6,977 bases of DNA from Bacillota bacterium. Lineage in GTDB: Bacteria > Bacillota > Desulfitobacteriia > Desulfitobacteriales > JAJXUE01. The notes under the pieces are model-generated. The model made no database searches, was not told where the DNA came from, and saw only the letters and a list, made by a program, of their open reading frames with translations. The position numbers were made by a program, and so were the translations under genes. Of this stretch, positions 1 to 5,106 are shown piece by piece (within the stretch, counting starts at the first letter, position 1; every line of letters starts with the position of its first letter). The stretch is from positions 1 through 6,977 of the forward strand of contig JAJYNB010000326.1 in the NCBI GenBank assembly GCA_021786555.1, written 5' to 3'.

Positions 1-183
1 GAGCTTGTTGATGTCTGTGTTGGATTATTTCGGGTAGATAAAGCTGAGGAAACATTGATTGAGACAAAAATGACGAACGGCGAAGGGTTCTACCTGTTTA
101 CTGATGTTTCACCCGGAAAGTATGTCGTCAAAGCCAAAATACAAGGCAAATGGGAATTCACCAGAGTTGTTGACGTGCCGTAA
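1..183 (+). CDS. C-terminal fragment of a carboxypeptidase-regulatory-like domain protein (5' partial)
   Basis: The reading frame is open from the first base to the TAA at 181-183, giving the last 60 residues of a protein whose start lies off the left edge. What is visible is one beta-sandwich domain of the CarboxypepD_reg/CnaB-like kind: a VCVGLF strand, a TNGEGFYLFTDV segment, then PGKYVVKAK. This aligns residue for residue with the last domain of the next two genes (ACVGLY..., T.ASGFYLFGEV, GNYLVKAK), so it is the first visible member of a tandem paralogous family. Unlike the other two it carries a longer tail after KAK (IQGKWEF to VVDVP). Family membership is inferred from motif pattern; the function is unknown. 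The next gene's start follows 65 nt after its stop. Confidence 0.8.
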   Translation, partial: ELVDVCVGLFRVDKAEETLIETKMTNGEGFYLFTDVSPGKYVVKAKIQGKWEFTRVVDVP

Positions 184-233
184 AGATGCTTCTTGTTCAG
201 TTGGCATCAAAAGCCCATAGTGAGCTTTTCAGG

Positions 234-242
234 AAGGGGAGG
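234..242 (+). promoter_or_regulatory. Ribosome binding site deciding a TTG start
   Basis: A purine-rich AAGGGGAGG lies 6 nt upstream of TTG at 249. No in-frame ATG with a comparable site exists nearby (the one at 186 has none and sits 2 nt after the previous stop), so this site sets the start of the second gene of the array. Confidence 0.75.
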
Positions 243-248
243 ATAAGA

Positions 249-1094
249 TTGACCTTTAAGCATGAAAGTTATCTATTGAACAGGTCGTCCCAGTTCAGCC
301 TGGGAACAGGAGCAGAGAACCGTACAGACCTGACCCTTGCGCCCAATCCCGCTGTGCATTACAGCGCCATCGCAGGTAATGTGCTGTCCGGAGCAACCCC
401 GCTGGTAAATGCCTTAGTTAAGGTTCTGACTCCTGGCGGCAATCCCCTCGATCACCAATATACCAACACCCAAGGTGGTTTCATTACAAGCCAGTTTCCG
501 GCAGGGGTCTACCAGATTTTAGTCTCTGCGCCAGGCTTTCTGACCAGCGCGCCGGTCACCGTCAATTTACCGGCCGACTCAGCCGCCTTTGTTGACTTTA
601 ACCTGAGCGCTGATCCGCGGGCGGCCAAGAACTCACTCTTCGGACTGGTGCTGGACCAAGTAACAGGAAACCGCATTGCTCTTGCTACAGTAATCCTGAC
701 GGACACCGGAGGGCAAACCGTGGCCGCGACTGATACCAACAGCGACGGCCAATACCTGTTGTGTGAAACCGATAACGGTTCCTATCTTATTTCAGCTCAG
801 AAACCGGGATATGAGCTGCCGGTACCGCTTTCAATAACCGTGACGGGGAGCCAGCTTTCCCAGACCAATATCACCTTGACTCCTGAGGTCGCAACTGAGG
901 GAACAGTCCATGGATTTATCCGGGATGGCAGTGGCGGTGCCTTACAGGGAGCCTGCGTCGGGCTTTACGCTGTAAGCGGTGCCACAGAGACCCTGGTACA
1001 GACGACCTTCACCAATGCCAGCGGCTTTTACTTGTTCGGCGAAGTTACAGCGGGCAATTACCTGGTGAAAGCCAAACTGGATACTATAGCATAA
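249..1094 (+). CDS. Three-domain carboxypeptidase-regulatory-like beta-sandwich protein
   Basis: The product is 281 aa with a TTG start chosen because of the ribosome binding site at 234-242; this start also makes the N terminus line up with that of the next gene. The shared N-terminal motif ends in AENRTDLTL (about residues 22-30). Three domains of CarboxypepD_reg type follow: about 40-123 (GNVLSGATPLVNALVKV, later PAGVYQILVSAPGF), about 129-213 (GLVLDQVTGNRIALATV, later NGSYLISAQKPGY), and about 217-281 (GFIRDGSGGALQGACVGLY, later SGFYLFGEV and NYLVKAK). The YxLxxxxPGF/Y pattern ending the sandwich is typical of the family, which normally occurs on secreted or surface proteins. No hydrophobic signal peptide, membrane segment or LPXTG signal is seen, which is odd for the fold. 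No catalytic residues are evident. A structural role, possibly in a spore layer or an intracellular assembly, is only a guess. The next gene begins 14 nt after the stop, so co-transcription is likely. Confidence 0.82.
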   Translation: MTFKHESYLLNRSSQFSLGTGAENRTDLTLAPNPAVHYSAIAGNVLSGATPLVNALVKVLTPGGNPLDHQYTNTQGGFITSQFPAGVYQILVSAPGFLTSAPVTVNLPADSAAFVDFNLSADPRAAKNSLFGLVLDQVTGNRIALATVILTDTGGQTVAATDTNSDGQYLLCETDNGSYLISAQKPGYELPVPLSITVTGSQLSQTNITLTPEVATEGTVHGFIRDGSGGALQGACVGLYAVSGATETLVQTTFTNASGFYLFGEVTAGNYLVKAKLDTIA

Positions 1095-1108
1095 AGGAGT
1101 TGAGCAGC

Positions 1109-1966
1109 ATGCCGCGTGTTGACGATTTTCTTTTGGGCCGTTCGCCATCTTTTCCTCTGGATGCAACCGCCGAGGGTCGCACCGACTTGACGCTGACCCA
1201 ATCTGCTCCGGCTACCGGCCGTGTCCGGGGCAGGGTGACGAATTCCGTTGACGGATCCCCTCTGGACAACGTTACGGTTAAGATCCGGTCCCAGTCCGGG
1301 GATCCGGTAGCCCACACGACAACTAACCCCGGCGGAAACTACTTGTTTAACGACATTGCGCCGGGAACGTACACGATCAACATCGCCCTGCATGGCTTTG
1401 TCACACCACCAGGGCAGACCTTTACGCTTCAGGGCGGGCAGACGCTCGATATAGATTTTGCCATGACACCGGAGGTGCGTCCCCTTAATGTCCTCTATGG
1501 TGTGATTACGAATCAAGCGACCGGCCTTCCGATCGAGGGTGCGAAGGCTGCCCTCATAGAACAGACCTTTACTTTACCAAACAATCTTAGTTGGACTAAC
1601 GCCAGCGGGCAATACCTGATGGCAGAGATCCCCGACGGACAATATCTTCTTGTTGTGCACCAGTCCGGTTTTTACGCATCACAGTTGGTTCCACTCACCA
1701 TATCAGGCGGGCAAATCCTCCGCACGGACGTAGTCATGCAGCCGGTGTCCGTCCCCCAAGCAACCGTGAACGGATATATCAAACAGCAGAACGGCACACC
1801 AATCCCCAATGCCTGCGTCGGCCTGTATTCAATTGATATAAGCGGCTTGGAAACCCTGCAGCAAATCGTGTTCACGGACACCCAAGGGTTCTTCATTTTC
1901 GGCCGGGCAGTACCCGGGACCTATGTGGTGAAGGCCAAATCAGAGAAGATTGTAACAGAAATCTAG
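1109..1966 (+). CDS. Three-domain carboxypeptidase-regulatory-like beta-sandwich protein, last of array
   Basis: The product is 285 aa and is a paralogue of the preceding gene. ATG 1109 is preferred because AAGGAG at 1094-1099 lies 9 nt upstream; the in-frame TTG at 1100 touches that site and is too close. The N terminus (FLLGRSPSF... AEGRTDLTL, about residues 7-29) mirrors the upstream paralogue, with RTDLTL identical. Three beta-sandwich domains follow: about 36-120 (RGRVTNSVDGSPLDNVTVKI, later APGTYTINIALHGF), 129-210 (GVITNQATGLPIEGAKAAL, later DGQYLLVVHQSGF), and 217-280 (NGYIKQQNGTPIPNACVGLY, later GFFIFGRAVPGTYVVKAK). Its only cysteine that I see is the one in the ACVGLY strand shared by all three array members. 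No signal peptide, transmembrane segment or anchor is visible. The function is unknown; a structural or binding role is inferred from the fold. An intrinsic terminator begins 8 nt after the stop, ending the unit. Confidence 0.85.
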   Translation: MPRVDDFLLGRSPSFPLDATAEGRTDLTLTQSAPATGRVRGRVTNSVDGSPLDNVTVKIRSQSGDPVAHTTTNPGGNYLFNDIAPGTYTINIALHGFVTPPGQTFTLQGGQTLDIDFAMTPEVRPLNVLYGVITNQATGLPIEGAKAALIEQTFTLPNNLSWTNASGQYLMAEIPDGQYLLVVHQSGFYASQLVPLTISGGQILRTDVVMQPVSVPQATVNGYIKQQNGTPIPNACVGLYSIDISGLETLQQIVFTDTQGFFIFGRAVPGTYVVKAKSEKIVTEI

Positions 1967-1974
1967 TGGGCATG

Positions 1975-2004
1975 GCCGCAGGTTAACCTGCGGCTCACTT
2001 TTTT
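1975..2004 (+). terminator. Rho-independent terminator of the beta-sandwich array
   Basis: A perfect 8-bp stem, GCCGCAGG (1975-1982) with CCTGCGGC (1987-1994) around a TTAA loop, is followed after four bases by six T residues (1999-2004). It sits 8 nt past the stop of the last array gene and is a textbook intrinsic terminator on the plus strand. Confidence 0.9.
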
Positions 2005-2007
2005 CCC

Positions 2008-2252
2008 TGTCACGGGGACAGGTCCTTTGACACTGCAATCTTCCTCACTATTTCACGGTTTAAGCCTGGTACTACCGCAATCTCTGGCCGGGAAAGGTGC
2101 GATTTCTCCAGCAGAAATCGCACCAGTTCCTCCCTTACAGATTTCCATACAGTGCATTCTCAAGTCATCTTGCATATCTAAGCATAATGCACCTCACTAC
2201 GGAAAATTTACCATCCGGTTAGACGAGTGTCACTGTACCCGTCCCCTTGACA
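2008..2252. repeat. REPIN-like/MITE-like element bounded by inverted 25-nt palindromes
   Basis: Two 25-nt imperfect palindromes, each TGTCA-N15-TGACA, lie at 2008-2032 and 2228-2252. The second, reverse-complemented, matches the first at 20 of 25 positions, sharing the GGGGAC core, so the pair is in inverted orientation about 195 bp apart. GGGGACxGGT...TTTGACA-type repeats are, from memory, widespread in Peptococcaceae-like genomes and resemble REP sequences served by RAYT (IS200-like, Y1) transposases. No transposase gene or convincing target duplication is present here, so the element would be non-autonomous. The ends could pair into one long stem with an internal hairpin (2096-2124). No credible coding sequence lies within; the short open frame crossing it has no ribosome binding site. 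The mobile-element identity is inference. Confidence 0.6.
2096..2124. repeat. Perfect 12-bp inverted repeat (hairpin) in the intergenic element
   Basis: GGTGCGATTTCT (2096-2107) is perfectly reverse-complementary to AGAAATCGCACC (2113-2124) around the loop CCAGC. No T-tract follows on either strand, so it is not a normal intrinsic terminator. It lies inside the region bounded by the paired palindromes and may be the structural core of that element or of a small transcript. Confidence 0.75.
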
Positions 2253-2256
2253 GCTC

Positions 2257-2285
2257 TTGACATATCCGGGGTAACGTTATATAGT
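2257..2285 (+). promoter_or_regulatory. Sigma-A-type promoter of the GntR-ABC operon
   Basis: A consensus -35 box TTGACA (2257-2262) is followed by a 17-nt spacer and a -10 box TATAGT (2280-2285), five of six matches to consensus. Transcription would start around 2291-2293, leaving a leader of about 45 nt before the ATG at 2338. The -35 box is only 4 nt beyond the right palindrome of the REPIN-like element. Confidence 0.75.
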
Positions 2286-2315
2286 ACCTTATAGTACTAA
2301 TGCACTAATGTACTA
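2282..2315 (+). promoter_or_regulatory. Candidate operator for the GntR/YtrA-like repressor
   Basis: Half-site TAGTAC occurs at 2282-2287 and again at 2292-2297, one helical turn apart, and its complement GTACTA occurs at 2294-2299 and 2310-2315. This gives two overlapping inverted repeats, TAGTAC-N6-GTACTA and TAGTAC-N12-GTACTA. They cover the -10 box and the predicted start of transcription, where a dimeric repressor would block RNA polymerase. GntR-family sites often have such GT/AC palindromes and YtrA regulators commonly control their own operon; that this regulator binds here is inferred. Confidence 0.6.
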
Positions 2316-2337
2316 CCGCTCGTTGAGGGGGTGTAAA

Positions 2338-2724
2338 ATGATACTCGATACCGAAGGCCTGAAGCCGATCTATGTGCAAATATCCGAGTGGCTGGAACTG
2401 GAAATACTGCAGGGCAGCATTGGCATCGATGAAAAGGTTTACTCGCAGTACCAGCTGGCAGAGATGTTTAATATCAACCCGGCCACCGCAGCCAAAGGGC
2501 TCAATGTGTTGGCTGATGCAGATATCCTCTACAAAAAGCGTGGGCTGGGAATGTTTGTCTCGGCTAATGCCAGAGAACTAATCCAGCAAAAACGCAAAAA
2601 TCAGACCCTGAAACACTTGCTGTTTGAAGTAATCAGCGAGGCGGAACGCTTAGGCGTTAAGGACGCTGAGCTTGGAGCTATGCTGCAGGCTGTGAGAAAT
2701 GAGTGGAAGGAGAAAAAGTCATGA
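2338..2724 (+). CDS. GntR family transcriptional regulator, YtrA subfamily
   Basis: The product is 128 aa. ATG 2338 is chosen because AGGGGG at 2326-2331 lies 6 nt upstream; the in-frame ATG at 2308 lies inside the operator and lacks a site. The winged helix-turn-helix spans about residues 10-75: PIYVQISEWLELEIL is the typical first helix, QLAEMFNINPATAAKGLNVL (39-58) is the helix-turn-helix, and KKRGLGMFV (66-74) is the wing. After it only about 50 helical residues remain, with no FadR/UTRA effector domain, which is the hallmark of the YtrA subfamily and fits its usual 120-130 aa length. YtrA proteins are dimeric repressors of adjacent ABC operons, often responding to cell-wall antibiotics or other stress. 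The stop overlaps the ATPase start (ATGA), so the genes are translationally coupled, and the TAGTAC/GTACTA array upstream is its likely own operator. The effector is unknown. Confidence 0.93.
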   Translation: MILDTEGLKPIYVQISEWLELEILQGSIGIDEKVYSQYQLAEMFNINPATAAKGLNVLADADILYKKRGLGMFVSANARELIQQKRKNQTLKHLLFEVISEAERLGVKDAELGAMLQAVRNEWKEKKS

Positions 2725-3623
2725 CTGTGATAGAAGCAAACGGACTTACAAAGACCTACGGCAGAGTCAAGGCGCTGAACAATCTGTCTTTTAGCATTGA
2801 GGCAGACAAAATAACCGGACTTATCGGGCGTAATGGCGCCGGAAAAACAACACTGCTCAAGATTATCGCGGGTTTCTTGAAAGCTACGTCGGGAGAGGTT
2901 ACAGTTTTCGCTGAAAACCCCTTTAACAGTATCAAGGTTTCAGCAAACATGATATTTATTGAAGATAACATGAATCTGCCGGCAAACCTGAACCTGACGG
3001 AAATATTAAGCTCTGCCAGTAAATTCTATAAGAATTGGGATATGGGGCTCGCCAAGGGCTTGTTCGATTATTTTGAGTTTGACCCGAAGGTTCGCCACCA
3101 AAACCTGTCAAAAGGAAGGCAGAGCACCTTCAATATGATTATCGGCATTTCAGCCCGGTGTGGCTTGACTATCTTTGACGAGCCGACCACCGGCATGGAC
3201 GCCGCAGCCCGCAAAGACTTCTACAAGGCACTGCTGAAGGATTACCTTGCATACCCCCGCACGATTATTCTGTCAAGTCACCTGCTAAACGAAATCGAGG
3301 ATGTGTTAGAGGATATTCTGCTCATCAAGGACGGCGAAAAGCGCCTGCATCTGCCGGTGAGCGACCTGAAGGAATTGGCCGTGGGGCTGCGCGGCAGGGT
3401 TCAGGCGGTTAATGAACTGACCAGGGGCAAAGAAATATTTCATTACGAAAACTTTGGCAGGGACAGCATCTTTATAGTGGTCAAAAACGATTTCACAGAA
3501 GTAAGTCTGCAAAACGCCAAGCTTGCGGGAGTGGAAATATCGCCGGTTGAGACGGCTGATTTGTGCATCTATCTCACAGCAACAGCTAAAGGAGGGATTG
3601 ATCTTGTCTTTAACAGAAACTAA
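2721..3623 (+). CDS. ABC transporter ATP-binding protein (YtrB/BcrA-like)
   Basis: The product is 300 aa. ATG 2721 overlaps the regulator's stop (ATGA), with AAGGAG 8 nt upstream; the GTG at 2703 is less likely. Visible nucleotide-binding motifs are A-loop Tyr13, Walker A GRNGAGKTT (36-44), signature LSKGR (129-133, in place of LSGGQ), Walker B LTIFDE with catalytic Glu154, D-loop TTGMD ending at 160, and switch His187 in SSHLLNEIED. At the Q-loop position the sequence reads IFIEDN (78-83), so Glu81 seems to replace the usual Gln. The roughly 75 residues after about 220 form a C-terminal extension typical of longer ATPases in export/resistance systems. It would power the permease encoded next, at the inner face of the membrane. 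The substrate cannot be told from the sequence; antibiotic or peptide export, or envelope stress defence, is inferred from GntR-linked relatives. Confidence 0.93.
   Translation: MTVIEANGLTKTYGRVKALNNLSFSIEADKITGLIGRNGAGKTTLLKIIAGFLKATSGEVTVFAENPFNSIKVSANMIFIEDNMNLPANLNLTEILSSASKFYKNWDMGLAKGLFDYFEFDPKVRHQNLSKGRQSTFNMIIGISARCGLTIFDEPTTGMDAAARKDFYKALLKDYLAYPRTIILSSHLLNEIEDVLEDILLIKDGEKRLHLPVSDLKELAVGLRGRVQAVNELTRGKEIFHYENFGRDSIFIVVKNDFTEVSLQNAKLAGVEISPVETADLCIYLTATAKGGIDLVFNRN
3590..3596 (+). promoter_or_regulatory. Ribosome binding site deciding the permease TTG start
   Basis: AGGAGGG lies 7 nt upstream of TTG at 3604, inside the 3' end of the ATPase gene. Another in-frame TTG at 3598 is too close to the site, and no in-frame ATG is placed as well, so the permease is read as starting with TTG and overlapping the ATPase by 20 nt. 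Confidence 0.75.
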
Positions 3624-4335
3624 CCTGCTTGAGGTAGCCAAAAAGCAGTATTTCTCTAAATTCGGGTCTTATTCCAACCTGCTTTGGGCTCTGATGGTAG
3701 TTCAGGTCTTGGCCGTTCTGTCCTCTCTGGGCGGCAATGGCATGTCGAGTACCGGCGGGCAAGGCATCAACCTGCAGATAACCCGCTATTCCAGTAGCCT
3801 CATCGTCATGTGCACCATGTTCTGGGCCATAATCTCGGGCATAATTTGTACCACCACAGCCTACAAAAACCTGGATTTTACTTATGTTTCCAGCCGGCTC
3901 AGCAGTGACATTTCCAGTATTGGCTTTCTACTCACTGCGGGATTTGCGGCCGGGGTTATGTCCTCTCTCAGCGGCGTGCTGCTTAGGGTAATCATCTTTT
4001 TCACTGTGGGCAGCCAAAGTATCGCCCTGGGATATTTCTTTCCCCCGCCTCAGGATCTGCTGACAGGCATCCTCTCCACTACCCTGTACGTCATATTGAT
4101 GTCTGCAATCGGGTATTTTGTCGGCACGCTAACCCAAGTCAGCAGGGGGTTTGTCATTCTGCTGCCGCTGGTGTTTATCATTGCTGTACGGCTCCCTGGG
4201 GTTGGCGCTGAGATCATAAACACCTTTGTTAAAGAAAGTTCTCTTCTTTGGTTTGCAGTCAAGGTAATTGCAGCAACCGCAATGCTGTGCTGTGGGGCAA
4301 TGCTGTTGTCAAACAGATTGGAGGTGCGTAGATGA
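3604..4335 (+). CDS. ABC transporter permease, six transmembrane helices
   Basis: The product is 243 aa with a TTG start set by the AGGAGGG site at 3590-3596. It overlaps the ATPase end by 20 nt. A short polar N terminus (LLEVAKKQYFSKFG) is followed by about six hydrophobic segments at roughly 25-42, 63-85, 105-134, 152-176, 181-198 and 215-236, the layout of single-domain ABC-2-type permeases. The polar first extracytoplasmic loop (about 43-60) is Gly/Ser-rich, and the fourth segment is preceded by FFPPPQD. The C terminus is short and basic (RLEVRR). It would form the membrane channel with the adjacent ATPase, probably as a dimer. I cannot assign it to a named permease subfamily; its role as a transporter rests on hydrophobicity and operon position. 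The stop overlaps the next start (ATGA). Confidence 0.85.
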   Translation: MSLTETNLLEVAKKQYFSKFGSYSNLLWALMVVQVLAVLSSLGGNGMSSTGGQGINLQITRYSSSLIVMCTMFWAIISGIICTTTAYKNLDFTYVSSRLSSDISSIGFLLTAGFAAGVMSSLSGVLLRVIIFFTVGSQSIALGYFFPPPQDLLTGILSTTLYVILMSAIGYFVGTLTQVSRGFVILLPLVFIIAVRLPGVGAEIINTFVKESSLLWFAVKVIAATAMLCCGAMLLSNRLEVRR

Positions 4336-5006
4336 GAACATTAATAATTCCGGTCCTTCTCTTTGTGCTGGCCTTACTCGTGTTTTTAATGCGGCGCGGC
4401 GCCTTCCCAACCATTAACATCATGAACACGAACAGTCTTAATTGGGTACTGAGAGTTTATACTGCGGTGCTGCTGTCCTCTGTTGTGGTGCTCTACATGC
4501 TGCCCAAGCAAGATTTTGCAGCGTCAACCACCTATCTGGACCAATTTACCGGAATCTATGAAGCTGGGAAGGCGGGTAAATTAGGCTCAACCAACGGAGT
4601 ATATGCCAAAGGCAATTGGAGCTTTGAGTTTAGCGGAAGTCAGCTCAAAATCTCCTCCGAATATCCTAATGCTTTGATTTTCGTCCAGCGCAAGGATAGC
4701 GATGACGGCAAGCTTGATCTGATTGATTACGTCACAAGCAGTACTTTTGACGGAATTGACTACACTGACAAAATTAAGCCGCCTAAGGTAGCGCTTGTGA
4801 GGGACGAGTTGATTGTCAAAAGTCCAGGCCCCTACCAGGTCGATTATGTAAAGTTTGATAAAGACTTTGCTGCGGCTCAGTTTTCTGACGAAAGCTCCAG
4901 CCAACCTGGTTCAGGTTTTTTATCCGGCGAAGCCCTTGTTTTACGCATCCCCAAAAACCTGACTATTGATAACCCGCAGAAAATAGTTCAATTCGTTGGT
5001 GAATAA
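4332..5006 (+). CDS. Membrane protein of the ABC operon with large extracytoplasmic domain
   Basis: The product is 224 aa. ATG 4332 overlaps the permease stop (ATGA), with GGAGG at 4320-4324 seven nt upstream. Two hydrophobic helices, about residues 3-20 and 38-57, flank a short loop containing RR; by the positive-inside rule this loop is cytoplasmic and the remaining 165 residues lie outside. That domain alternates polar and hydrophobic residues in a beta-rich pattern (GNWSFEFSGSQLKISSEYP, later KVALVRDELIVKSPG, later GEALVLRIPKNLTI) and has no cysteine or catalytic motif that I recognise. Translational coupling to the permease argues it is a subunit or accessory sensor of the transporter. 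Other explanations are an immunity or substrate-capture protein. I do not recognise a named family. Confidence 0.8.
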   Translation: MRTLIIPVLLFVLALLVFLMRRGAFPTINIMNTNSLNWVLRVYTAVLLSSVVVLYMLPKQDFAASTTYLDQFTGIYEAGKAGKLGSTNGVYAKGNWSFEFSGSQLKISSEYPNALIFVQRKDSDDGKLDLIDYVTSSTFDGIDYTDKIKPPKVALVRDELIVKSPGPYQVDYVKFDKDFAAAQFSDESSSQPGSGFLSGEALVLRIPKNLTIDNPQKIVQFVGE

Positions 5007-5018
5007 TGCTACCCTACT

Positions 5019-5050
5019 GGGTTGTCCCCTTTGGATAAGGGTGACAACCC
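5019..5050 (+). terminator. Hairpin, probable terminator/attenuator after the ABC operon
   Basis: GGGTTGTC (5019-5026) pairs with GACAACCC (5043-5050), and CCCTT (5027-5031) with AAGGG (5037-5041) around the loop TGGAT, giving a 13-bp stem with one bulged T. The following bases (TCTTTACTGTTT) are T-rich but interrupted, so termination may be partial and some read-through into the next gene is possible. Confidence 0.6.
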
Positions 5051-5077
5051 TCTTTACTGTTTCATATAAATACAGTA
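5041..5077 (+). promoter_or_regulatory. Candidate promoter and overlapping operator for the downstream gene
   Basis: GTGACA (5041-5046) and TATAAA (5065-5070) are separated by 18 nt and each match the vegetative -35/-10 consensus at five of six positions. The -35 box lies within the descending arm of the 5019-5050 hairpin. An inverted repeat TACTGT-N11-ACAGTA (5055-5077) straddles the -10 box and could be an operator or simply a second small hairpin. Confidence 0.45.
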
Positions 5078-5106
5078 GCAGCACATTTGATGGAGAGGAT
5101 GGCCAA

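Noticed and set aside
209..229. Hairpin AAAAGC-N9-GCTTTT between the first two genes
   Set aside because: Only 6 AT-rich base pairs with a 9-nt loop, no T-tract, and located just before a ribosome binding site; too weak to call a regulator or terminator.
1058..1516. Minus-strand open frame of 152 codons opposite the last beta-sandwich gene
   Set aside because: It is antisense to a gene with clear domain repeats, has Arg/Gly-rich low-sense composition and no ribosome binding site; a shadow frame.
2152..2192. Inverted repeat GTGCATT-N27-AATGCAC
   Set aside because: Seven-base arms with a long loop are expected by chance in a region of this size; it may belong to the fold of the REPIN-like element but gives no independent support.
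2027..2260. Plus-strand open frame of 77 codons in the intergenic region
   Set aside because: It has no ribosome binding site, crosses a perfect hairpin and both repeat ends, and shows no protein-like motif; best explained as chance.
2308..2337. Ten-codon N-terminal extension of the GntR regulator
   Set aside because: The in-frame ATG at 2308 sits within the operator half-sites, lacks a ribosome binding site, and family proteins start close to the PIYxQI helix.
5055..5077. LexA (SOS) box
   Set aside because: The arms TACTGT and ACAGTA resemble the E. coli LexA box, but the spacer is 11 nt instead of 8 and Gram-positive LexA uses a different GAAC/GTTC site. Kept only as an unnamed inverted repeat.
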